Positions 35,572 through 42,076 of a stretch of 64,000 bases of DNA are shown here, piece by piece. Position 1 is the first letter of the stretch. Each line of letters starts with the position of its first letter. The translations under genes and the position numbers were made by a program. Source of the stretch: Arthrobacter sp. 31Y (GTDB taxonomy: Bacteria > Actinomycetota > Actinomycetes > Actinomycetales > Micrococcaceae); assembly GCF_000526335.1 (NCBI RefSeq), contig NZ_JAFW01000001.1, positions 3,596,001 through 3,660,000 on the forward strand, written 5' to 3'. The notes beneath the pieces are model-generated. The model was not told the DNA's origin. It saw only the letters and a program-made list of their open reading frames with translations, and made no database searches.

Positions 35572-36244
35572 GAATATTGAAGCAGCCCAAACATTCCGGG
35601 CACGGGTAGCCAGGCACGCGGCCCTTGGGGATCCGGCGCGCCTGCGCATCATGGACCTGCTGACTCTGGGCGACTTCTCCCCATCGGAACTGCAGTCCGA
35701 ACTGGGCATGCCCGCCAACTTGCTCTCCCACCATCTCCGCACACTGGAGGAAGCCGGGCTGGCAACCCGTCGCCGATCCGAAGCCGACAAGCGCCGCAGC
35801 TACCTCCGCCTCGCCGCCGGCGCCCTGGACGGACTCGCCCCCGGAGCAGCACATGCGGCAACCCGCGTCTTGTTCGTCTGCACCCGCAACAGTGCCCGCT
35901 CCCAACTGGCCACAGCCCTCTGGCGCCAGGTCAGCGACATCCCCGCCGCCTCGGCCGGAACCCACCCCGCCAACCGCATCGCCCGCGGAGCCATCGAGGC
36001 CGCCCGCCGCCACGGACTGGACCTGCCGGACATTGCCCCGCGCACCCTGGAGGAGGTTGCGGACGGGGCCGACCTGGTGGTGACCGTCTGCGACAACGCC
36101 CACGAAGAACTGACCGGACTGGGTGGAATCCACTGGTCCGTGCCCGATCCCCTCCGCCTGGACACCGCTGCTGCCTTCGACCAAGCCTTCGATGACATCA
36201 CCCACCGCATCACCGAGCTCGCACCCCGCATCACCGCCGCCTAA
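35570..36244 (+). CDS. ArsR-type regulator fused to LMW-phosphatase arsenate reductase
   Basis: A 224-residue two-domain protein. The N-terminal winged helix (about 1-90; GDPARLRIMDLL, MPANLLSHHLRTLEEAGL) lacks the CVC metalloid motif. The C-terminal domain (about 97-224) is a low-molecular-weight phosphatase with the C-T-R-N-S-A-R-S loop and V-P-D-P. Such fusions occur in actinobacteria. ATG at 35570 is preferred over the upstream start at 35534, because the phosphatase-linked HTH begins there. Coupling of regulation to arsenate reduction is inferred. Confidence 0.88.
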   Translation: MNIEAAQTFRARVARHAALGDPARLRIMDLLTLGDFSPSELQSELGMPANLLSHHLRTLEEAGLATRRRSEADKRRSYLRLAAGALDGLAPGAAHAATRVLFVCTRNSARSQLATALWRQVSDIPAASAGTHPANRIARGAIEAARRHGLDLPDIAPRTLEEVADGADLVVTVCDNAHEELTGLGGIHWSVPDPLRLDTAAAFDQAFDDITHRITELAPRITAA

Positions 36245-36264
36245 CCACTCAGCACTTGGCGCAA

Positions 36265-36282
36265 TATTGACATTCATCAATG
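36265..36282. promoter_or_regulatory. ArsR operator ATTGA-N6-TCAAT upstream of arsC
   Basis: Carries the same ATTGACATTCATCAATG core as the site at 34740. It lies 118 bp before the arsC GTG. A second, one-mismatch copy (ATCGA-N6-TCAAT) follows at 36303-36318. Confidence 0.78.
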
Positions 36283-36302
36283 CGTCGTCCGATACTCTCT
36301 AT

Positions 36303-36318
36303 ATCGATCATCATCAAT
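36303..36318. promoter_or_regulatory. Second ArsR half-conserved operator before arsC
   Basis: ATCGA-TCATCA-TCAAT keeps the 6-bp spacer and differs from consensus at one base. Tandem sites would allow tighter control of the arsC operon. Confidence 0.55.
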
Positions 36319-36399
36319 GTTCGATACGGAGAGCTCCGGTTCGGGCGCACCGCTTCACACCCACCACCCGTTCACACAACGATTCCAGGAGAGAAACCC

Positions 36400-36822
36400 G
36401 TGAGCACCGAAACCACTAAGAAGCCCTCCGTACTGTTCGTCTGCGTCCACAACGCAGGGCGTTCCCAGATGGCCGCCGCGTTCCTGACCACCTTGGGCAA
36501 GGGTGAGATCGAAGTCCGCTCCGCTGGCTCCCAGCCCGCCCACAAGGTCAACCCGGCCGCAGTTGAAGCCATGGCCGAACTGGGCATCGACATGTCCGCT
36601 GAAATCCCCAAGGTCCTCACTACCGAGGCCGTCAAGGAATCCGACGTCGTGATCACCATGGGCTGCGGCGATGAATGCCCCTACTTCCCGGGCAAGCGGT
36701 ACGAAGACTGGGTCCTGGAAGACCCCGCCGGCCAAGGCGTGGACGCCGTCCGCCCGATCCGCGATGAAATCAAGACCCGCATCGAGGGCCTCATCGCCTC
36801 CCTCGTCCCGGCCGCCAAGTAA
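36400..36822 (+). CDS. arsC: Arsenate reductase, LMW-phosphatase family
   Basis: A 140-residue arsenate reductase. The nucleophile loop C-V-H-N-A-G-R-S starts near residue 14, the resolving cysteines lie in M-G-C-G-D-E-C-P (about 82-90), and the general acid is in E-D-P. This set matches the thioredoxin-coupled ArsC class, consistent with the thioredoxin reductase gene just downstream. GTG at 36400 follows AGGAGAG. Confidence 0.95.
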   Translation: MSTETTKKPSVLFVCVHNAGRSQMAAAFLTTLGKGEIEVRSAGSQPAHKVNPAAVEAMAELGIDMSAEIPKVLTTEAVKESDVVITMGCGDECPYFPGKRYEDWVLEDPAGQGVDAVRPIRDEIKTRIEGLIASLVPAAK

Positions 36823-36858
36823 CCCACCCACGTACTTCAACCACCAGGAGCAACCTTC

Positions 36859-37848
36859 GTGAGCACCGACATCCAGACCGAACAGCTGATCATCATCGGT
36901 TCCGGCCCTGCCGGCTACACCGCGGCCATTTACGCTGCCCGGGCAGGCCTGAACCCACTGGTTCTGGCCGGTTCGGTCACTGCCGGCGGTGCCCTGATGA
37001 ACACCACCGAAGTGGAGAACTTCCCCGGGTTCCCGGCTGGTATCCAAGGGCCGGAGCTGATGGACGGGCTCCAGGAACAGGCTGAGAAATTCGGTGCCCG
37101 CATAGTGTTCGACGACGTCACTGAGGTTGATCTGAAAGGTCACCTCAAGCGCGTGGTCACCGGAGCCGGCCAGACTCACGAGGCTCCTGCGGTAATCCTC
37201 GCCACCGGCTCCGCCTATAAAGAGCTCGGACTGCCGGAAGAGAAGAAACTCAGCGGGCACGGTGTGTCGTGGTGTGCCACCTGCGACGGGTTCTTCTTCC
37301 GCGAACAGGACATCATCGTCGTCGGCGGCGGCGACTCCGCCATGGAGGAAGCGACCTTCCTGACCCGGTTCGCCAAGACCGTCACCGTCGTGGTCCGCAA
37401 GGACGAACTCCGCGCTTCACGGATCATGGCCCAGCGCGCCAAAGACAACCCCAAGATCACGTTCGCCTGGAACTCCGCCATCACCACGATCCACGGCGAC
37501 ACTAAAGTCACCGGCGTGACCCTGACTGACACCCGTACCGGTGAAACCCGTGAACGGGCAGCCACTGGCATTTTCGTTGCCATCGGCCACCTGCCGCGAA
37601 CAGAGCTGGTCGCCGGGCAGGTCGACCTGGACGACGAGGGCTACATCAAGGTCGACTCACCCACCACGGTCACCAACCTCTCCGGCGTTTTCGCCTGCGG
37701 CGACGCCGTGGACCACCGCTACCGCCAGGCCATCACCGCAGCTGGAACCGGCTGCGCGGCCGCGCTGGACGCCGAAGGGTTCCTCGCCGCCCTGGATGAT
37801 GCCGACAGCATCGCCACGGCCTTGGTCGAAGAACCAACCCACTCCTAA
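36859..37848 (+). CDS. trxB: Thioredoxin reductase of the arsenic operon
   Basis: A 329-residue flavoprotein. FAD-binding G-S-G-P-A-G-Y at the N-terminus, the redox pair C-A-T-C in [18 protein letters not shown]-binding [10 protein letters not shown] and the final [10 protein letters not shown] are present. In actinobacterial ars operons (arsT) it supplies electrons for arsenate reduction. It lies 36 bp after arsC and no thioredoxin gene is adjacent, so it must use one encoded elsewhere. Confidence 0.93.
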   Translation: MSTDIQTEQLIIIGSGPAGYTAAIYAARAGLNPLVLAGSVTAGGALMNTTEVENFPGFPAGIQGPELMDGLQEQAEKFGARIVFDDVTEVDLKGHLKRVVTGAGQTHEAPAVILATGSAYKELGLPEEKKLSGHGVSWCATCDGFFFREQDIIVVGGGDSAMEEATFLTRFAKTVTVVVRKDELRASRIMAQRAKDNPKITFAWNSAITTIHGDTKVTGVTLTDTRTGETRERAATGIFVAIGHLPRTELVAGQVDLDDEGYIKVDSPTTVTNLSGVFACGDAVDHRYRQAITAAGTGCAAALDAEGFLAALDDADSIATALVEEPTHS

Positions 37849-37876
37849 CCACTTGAAACGGGAGGGGGTGAACTGG

Positions 37877-37939
37877 ATGGACACCGGATGCTGCACCGGC
37901 ACGGGCTGCTGCGACGAGGACGATCTGGACTGCTGCTGA
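37877..37939 (+). CDS. 20-residue Cys-rich peptide in the ars operon
   Basis: ATG at 37877 follows a strong GGAGGGGG site ending 8 bp upstream; stop TGA at 37937. The peptide has three Cys-Cys pairs (residues 5-6, 11-12, 19-20) separated by Gly/Thr and by an acidic D-E-D-D-L-D stretch: 6 Cys in 20 residues. It sits between trxB and the flavoprotein gene. Vicinal thiols bind As(III) well, so a metalloid-binding or buffering peptide is plausible. No known family is recognised. A GTG at 37868 would add three residues. Confidence 0.6.
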   Translation: MDTGCCTGTGCCDEDDLDCC

Positions 37940-38028
37940 ACAGCACCGGCCCGGCCTGCCGGCCCCACAAGGACCGGCAGGCACCCCCAACCGAACCGCC
38001 ACACCAACGGATGAAACAAGAGGACAGC

Positions 38029-39417
38029 ATGGATTCAGTGAAGACCCTTCCCATCGCAGTGATCGGCGCGGGCCCGGTAGGGCTGGCCACCGCAGCGCAC
38101 CTGCTCGAACGCGGACTCGAACCGGTCATCTTCGAAGCCGGGCCCACCGCCGGCGCGGCCATCGAACAATGGCGCCACATCCGGCTGTTCTCCCCATGGC
38201 GGTTCAACCTCGACGACGCCGCCGTGCGCCTGCTCGAACCCACCGGCTGGGAATCACCCCGCCCCACCGCGCTGCCTTACGGTGGGGAACTCATCGATAG
38301 CTACCTCACCCCGCTTGCCGCCACAGCGCAGATGGCCTCCCGGCTGCAAACCGGCGCCCGCGTCATCGCCGTGACCCGGCAGGGCATGGACAAGACCCAC
38401 GTCCGGGACCGCGACACCACCCCCTTCGTTGTCCGGGTAGAGCACGACGGCGGAGAAACACGGGACCACACCGTGGCTGCCGTCATCGACGCCTCCGGCA
38501 CCTGGTCCACCCGTAATCCGCTCGGCACCTCAGGCCTGCCCGCCATCGGCGAAATCAGCGCAGCGGACAGGATTTCCTCGCCCCTGCCCGACGTTGTTGG
38601 CCGCGACCGCGCCGCTTTCGCCGGCCGCCGTGCCCTCGTCGTGGGGGCCGGTCACTCCGCCGCGAATACCCTGATCAACCTCGCCGACCTGGCCAAGGAC
38701 GAACCGGGCACCACTATCCTTTGGGCCGTCCGCGGCAATTCAGCCGAAAAGGTCTACGGCGGCGGGGATGCTGACGGGCTCCCTGCCCGTGGCCAGCTCG
38801 GCTCCCGCCTCCGTCGCCTGGTCGACGCTGGCACCATCGAACTGCACACCGGCTTCGGGATCGCCGCACTTAAAAATCTCGACTCTCACGTCAGCGTCGA
38901 AGCCGTTGATGGACGCACCATCGACGCCGACGTCATTGTCCCCTGCACCGGTTTCCGCCCGGACCTGGAGATCCTGCGCGAACTGCGCTTGAACCTGGAC
39001 CCCGCCGTTGAAGCCCCTACCGAACTCGGTCCGCTGATCGACCCTGAATTCCACTCCTGTGGCACCGTCCCAGCGCACGGTGCGAAGGTTCTGGCCCACC
39101 CCGAAAAAGACTTCTACATCGTCGGAATGAAGTCCTACGGCCGGGCCCCGACCTTCCTGCTCGCTACCGGCTACGAGCAAGTCCGGTCCGTGGCCGCAGC
39201 CCTCGCCGGTGACCAGGTCTCCGCGGACACTGTCCAGCTCGAACTGCCCGAAACCGGAGTCTGTTCCGCAGACGCCGGCACCGGCTGCGACGTTCCCGCC
39301 GCAGCCACCGCTGGGGAACAGGAACAGGAGTCGGGTTGCTGCGGCGCGCCGGAACCGGCATTCGTTGGCTTCCCAACCGGGCTCGCGCACGGCCGATCCG
39401 GCACCAGCAACCAATAG
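38029..39417 (+). CDS. FAD/NAD(P)-binding monooxygenase-like flavoprotein (ArsO-like)
   Basis: A 462-residue flavoprotein of the flavin-monooxygenase type. FAD motif V-I-G-A-G-P-V-G (about 10-17), the W-R-H-I-R-L-F-S-P-W block, NADPH motif V-V-G-A-G-H-S-A-A-N (about 205-214) and PCTGFRPD are seen. The C-terminal 70 residues are unusual, with C-S-A-D-A-G-T-G-C and a G-C-C-G motif. Flavin monooxygenases named ArsO accompany arsT in Streptomyces ars operons. ATG at 38029 follows AGAGGA. The reaction is not established. Confidence 0.82.
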   Translation: MDSVKTLPIAVIGAGPVGLATAAHLLERGLEPVIFEAGPTAGAAIEQWRHIRLFSPWRFNLDDAAVRLLEPTGWESPRPTALPYGGELIDSYLTPLAATAQMASRLQTGARVIAVTRQGMDKTHVRDRDTTPFVVRVEHDGGETRDHTVAAVIDASGTWSTRNPLGTSGLPAIGEISAADRISSPLPDVVGRDRAAFAGRRALVVGAGHSAANTLINLADLAKDEPGTTILWAVRGNSAEKVYGGGDADGLPARGQLGSRLRRLVDAGTIELHTGFGIAALKNLDSHVSVEAVDGRTIDADVIVPCTGFRPDLEILRELRLNLDPAVEAPTELGPLIDPEFHSCGTVPAHGAKVLAHPEKDFYIVGMKSYGRAPTFLLATGYEQVRSVAAALAGDQVSADTVQLELPETGVCSADAGTGCDVPAAATAGEQEQESGCCGAPEPAFVGFPTGLAHGRSGTSNQ

Positions 39418-39449
39418 CCAGTCACCAAACCAACCATTGGAGCACTGTC

Positions 39450-40106
39450 ATGACCGACCACCAGGAAACCACGCTCGGCCTGCAGGACAACACCGAAGTA
39501 CTCCACCGCATCAGTGATCGGCTCGCCGGACGTTGCGCAGGGATCTTCGCCGCAGAAACCGTCGAACGCTACGTCTTCGAGTCCTACACCGCCCTGGCCC
39601 GCACCGCGAAAGTCAGCGCCTACCTGCCCGCGACCACCGAGCACTTCGCCAACGACAGGCTCCACGCCCTGGCCAAGTCCAAAGGCTCCCTCGCCTCCGA
39701 AGTCCCGGAAGTGTTGTTCGTCTGCGTGCAGAACGCAGGCCGCTCCCAAATGGCCGCCGCCCTGCTCACCGTCGAAGCCAAAGGCAAAATCCGCGTCCGC
39801 TCAGCCGGGTCCCTGCCCGCAGCAGAACTCGACGCCAACGCCGTGACAGTCATGAACGAGATGGGCCTGGACCTGGGTAAGGAGTACCCCAAGCCCCTCA
39901 CCGACGACGTCGTCCGCGCCTCCGATGTGGTCATCACCATGGGCTGCGGCGATTCTTGTCCGATCTACCCTGGCAAGCGCTATGAAGACTGGGAACTCAC
40001 CGATCCCGCCAACCAGTCGCTCGAGACAGTCCGCGCCATACGCGACGAAATCCACGACCGCGTGAAGCACCTGGTCGCCTCCCTCACGAAAGAAGAAGCA
40101 CTCTAA
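39450..40106 (+). CDS. arsC: Arsenate reductase with N-terminal three-helix domain
   Basis: A 218-residue protein. An N-terminal helical domain (about 1-75; HRISDRLAGRCAGIFAAETVERYVFESY) precedes an LMW-phosphatase domain with C-V-Q-N-A-G-R-S (about 92-99), the resolving pair in M-G-C-G-D-S-C-P and a T-D-P acid motif. Extended ArsC proteins of this kind are common in actinobacteria. ATG at 39450 follows a GAGCACTGTC stretch with a weak ribosome site. Its TAA overlaps the next ATG. Confidence 0.9.
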   Translation: MTDHQETTLGLQDNTEVLHRISDRLAGRCAGIFAAETVERYVFESYTALARTAKVSAYLPATTEHFANDRLHALAKSKGSLASEVPEVLFVCVQNAGRSQMAAALLTVEAKGKIRVRSAGSLPAAELDANAVTVMNEMGLDLGKEYPKPLTDDVVRASDVVITMGCGDSCPIYPGKRYEDWELTDPANQSLETVRAIRDEIHDRVKHLVASLTKEEAL

Positions 40107-40522
40107 TGACCTCGGAACACCCCGCAGTCCTGTTCGTCTGCAGCAAGAACGGCGGAAAATCCCAACTCGCCGCCGGCCTCATGCGTGACCTGGCCGGGGA
40201 TGACGTCACGGTCTACTCAGCCGGCACCAAACCCGCTGAGTCCTTAAACGGCCAAGCTGTGGAATCCCTGGCCGAATTGGGTATCGAAGTCGCCGGTGAG
40301 TATCCCAAGCCGGTCACGGACGAAGTACTCAACTCCGTGGACGCCGTCATCGTCCTCGGAACCGAAGCCAAACTCGAACCCGTTGAAGGAACACGATTCG
40401 AAATCTGGGAGACCGACGAACCCTCCAAACGCGGTATCGAAGGCATGGAACGCATGCGCCTGGTCCGTGACGACATCAAAACCCGTGTCCAGGCCCTCTA
40501 CAGCGAACTCATCCCAAACTAA
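40106..40522 (+). CDS. Degenerate LMW-phosphatase paralogue
   Basis: A 138-residue protein of the ArsC fold whose active-site loop reads C-S-K-N-G-G-K-S, with Lys in place of the invariant Arg. The resolving cysteines of ArsC are absent (L-G-T-E-A-K-L at that place), and the acid motif is D-E-P rather than D-P. The nucleophilic Cys is kept. It is translationally coupled to the preceding arsC (TAATG). It could be a weak phosphatase, a redox protein or an oxyanion-binding partner. Confidence 0.82.
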   Translation: MTSEHPAVLFVCSKNGGKSQLAAGLMRDLAGDDVTVYSAGTKPAESLNGQAVESLAELGIEVAGEYPKPVTDEVLNSVDAVIVLGTEAKLEPVEGTRFEIWETDEPSKRGIEGMERMRLVRDDIKTRVQALYSELIPN

Positions 40523-40628
40523 CCCGCGAAGGGGCCATGGGCATTGCGACCGGGGCCAGAAATTACCCTCCGCCCGGGGCCACATTAGCGTCCGTCAAAA
40601 TTGCTTCCGGCCACTTTAGACTGCACCC

Positions 40629-41081
40629 ATGACTGAAACAGCCCCGGCCCCCGACTCCGCGTTCGAAGCCGCCTACCAAGCTGCCCAAAAGAGCCTCAGC
40701 GAAGGCGGAATCCCCATCGGAGCCGCGCTGGCCCGCGGTGGGAAAGTTGTTGCCAGTGGCCACAACGAACGTGTCCAGCACGGCGACCCGATAGCGCACG
40801 GCGAGATGTCCGCGCTCAGGGCCGCCGGCCGCCAGAAGACCTACCGTGACACCACTCTCTACACCACCTTGGCGCCCTGCGCGATGTGCACGGGAACCAT
40901 CATCCAATTCAAAATCCCCCGGGTGGTGGTGGGCGAGGCCGAAACCTTCCCCGGCGAATTCGACCTCCTGCGTTCCCGTGGCGTGGAGGTGGTGGTACTG
41001 GATGACCCCCGGTGCGTGGACATGATGCGCACTTTCCAAGAGGAACACCCCGAATTGTGGGCGGAAGACATCGCCGAATAG
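40629..41081 (+). CDS. Cytosine deaminase-like nucleoside/nucleobase deaminase
   Basis: Zinc deaminase of 150 residues. The catalytic motif is H-G-E-M (about 57-60) with P-C-A-M-C (about 83-87). The C-terminal V-L-D-D-P-R-C and E-L-W-A-E-D-I-A-E segments closely resemble yeast-type cytosine deaminase (Fcy1), rather than guanine or tRNA adenosine deaminases. It probably converts cytosine to uracil. It lies 106 bp after the arsenic operon and seems independent of it. Confidence 0.83.
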   Translation: MTETAPAPDSAFEAAYQAAQKSLSEGGIPIGAALARGGKVVASGHNERVQHGDPIAHGEMSALRAAGRQKTYRDTTLYTTLAPCAMCTGTIIQFKIPRVVVGEAETFPGEFDLLRSRGVEVVVLDDPRCVDMMRTFQEEHPELWAEDIAE

Positions 41082-41213
41082 CAGCCGTGAAATGGCCGCT
41101 CGAAAGGGCCCGCAATCGCCTAGCCACGGTCACCCTCCGGGCGTAGGCTGGCATCATCGGCGTCGGTGCCGAGAGGCCCCTCGTCGATGATCCCAATCGA
41201 TGAAGGAGGACCC

Positions 41214-41648
41214 ATGAGTGTCGTACGTGAATTCATGACAACCAACGCCCAGTGCATCGAAGAGGACAAAACTCTTCAGGACGCCGCCAGGCTGATGAGG
41301 GACTTGGACTGCGGTTCACTCCCTATCTGCGGACACGACGGCAAGCTCACGGGCTTCATCACCGACCGCGACATCGTGGTCAAGTGTTTGGCCGAAGGCA
41401 AGGATGCCCGCGAAGTCCGCGCCAGTGAGTTGGCCACCGGCAAACCCTATTGGGTGGATGCAGATGCCAACGTTGACGAGGCCGTCACCATGATGGAGGA
41501 ACATCAAGTGCGCCGCCTTCCCGTCATCAGCGACCACAAGCTGGTGGGCATCATCAGCCAGGGCGATATTGCCCGCAACCACTACGCAGAAGAGCGCCTC
41601 GGCGAGATGGTGGAGCACATTTCAGCCAAGGAGCACATGGCCCACTGA
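41214..41648 (+). CDS. Tandem CBS-domain protein (Hrp1-like)
   Basis: A 144-residue stand-alone CBS pair (about 1-60 and 72-135). GFITDRDIVVKCLAEG and GIISQGDIAR are the classic CBS ends. It resembles actinobacterial hypoxic-response protein 1. CBS pairs bind adenine nucleotides. ATG at 41214 follows GAAGGAGGA. It is monocistronic. Confidence 0.9.
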   Translation: MSVVREFMTTNAQCIEEDKTLQDAARLMRDLDCGSLPICGHDGKLTGFITDRDIVVKCLAEGKDAREVRASELATGKPYWVDADANVDEAVTMMEEHQVRRLPVISDHKLVGIISQGDIARNHYAEERLGEMVEHISAKEHMAH

Positions 41649-41691
41649 GGCCCGGACACCGGCACGCAAACCAGCCGCCGCGAGGCATCCC

Positions 41692-41988
41692 TTAGAGGAA
41701 CGCCTCGCGGCCCGTTCCTTCACGCAGCACGAGTTCGCCGTCTTCGATCGAGACGAGCAAGCTCTTTGGTTTCCCCGCGAGCTTCTTCGTGGCGCTAAGT
41801 TTTCGGCTGCTGACCTCGACGCCCACTGTGGCGCCCTTCGCCGGCAGTTCCACTGTTAGTTCATCGGCCATCCCCAACAGCTTCTGAGTGGATACATCCC
41901 TTTCGGACACGGCCTCCTTGCCGTTGACGGTCACGGTCACGTCATCGGAAACGAACCCGTCCTGAAGGATGATGAGCAGTTCCTGCAT
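41692..41988 (-). CDS. Hypothetical 98-residue protein
   Basis: Soluble, beta-rich-looking protein with several V/T/E strands, no cysteine and no membrane segment; starts MQELLIILQDG and ends GTGREAFL. Codon third-position GC matches neighbours, which supports coding. It has a weak ribosome site and lies between convergent CBS and divergent tex genes. No family is recognised. Confidence 0.6.
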   Translation of the reverse strand: MQELLIILQDGFVSDDVTVTVNGKEAVSERDVSTQKLLGMADELTVELPAKGATVGVEVSSRKLSATKKLAGKPKSLLVSIEDGELVLREGTGREAFL

Positions 41989-42076
41989 TGTCCAACTACA
42001 GCACTAACGGAGCCCCCGGGATAGGCCTTCCCGATACCTGCCTTCTGAAACTGTCGGCCACGTGAGGCAAACTGTC

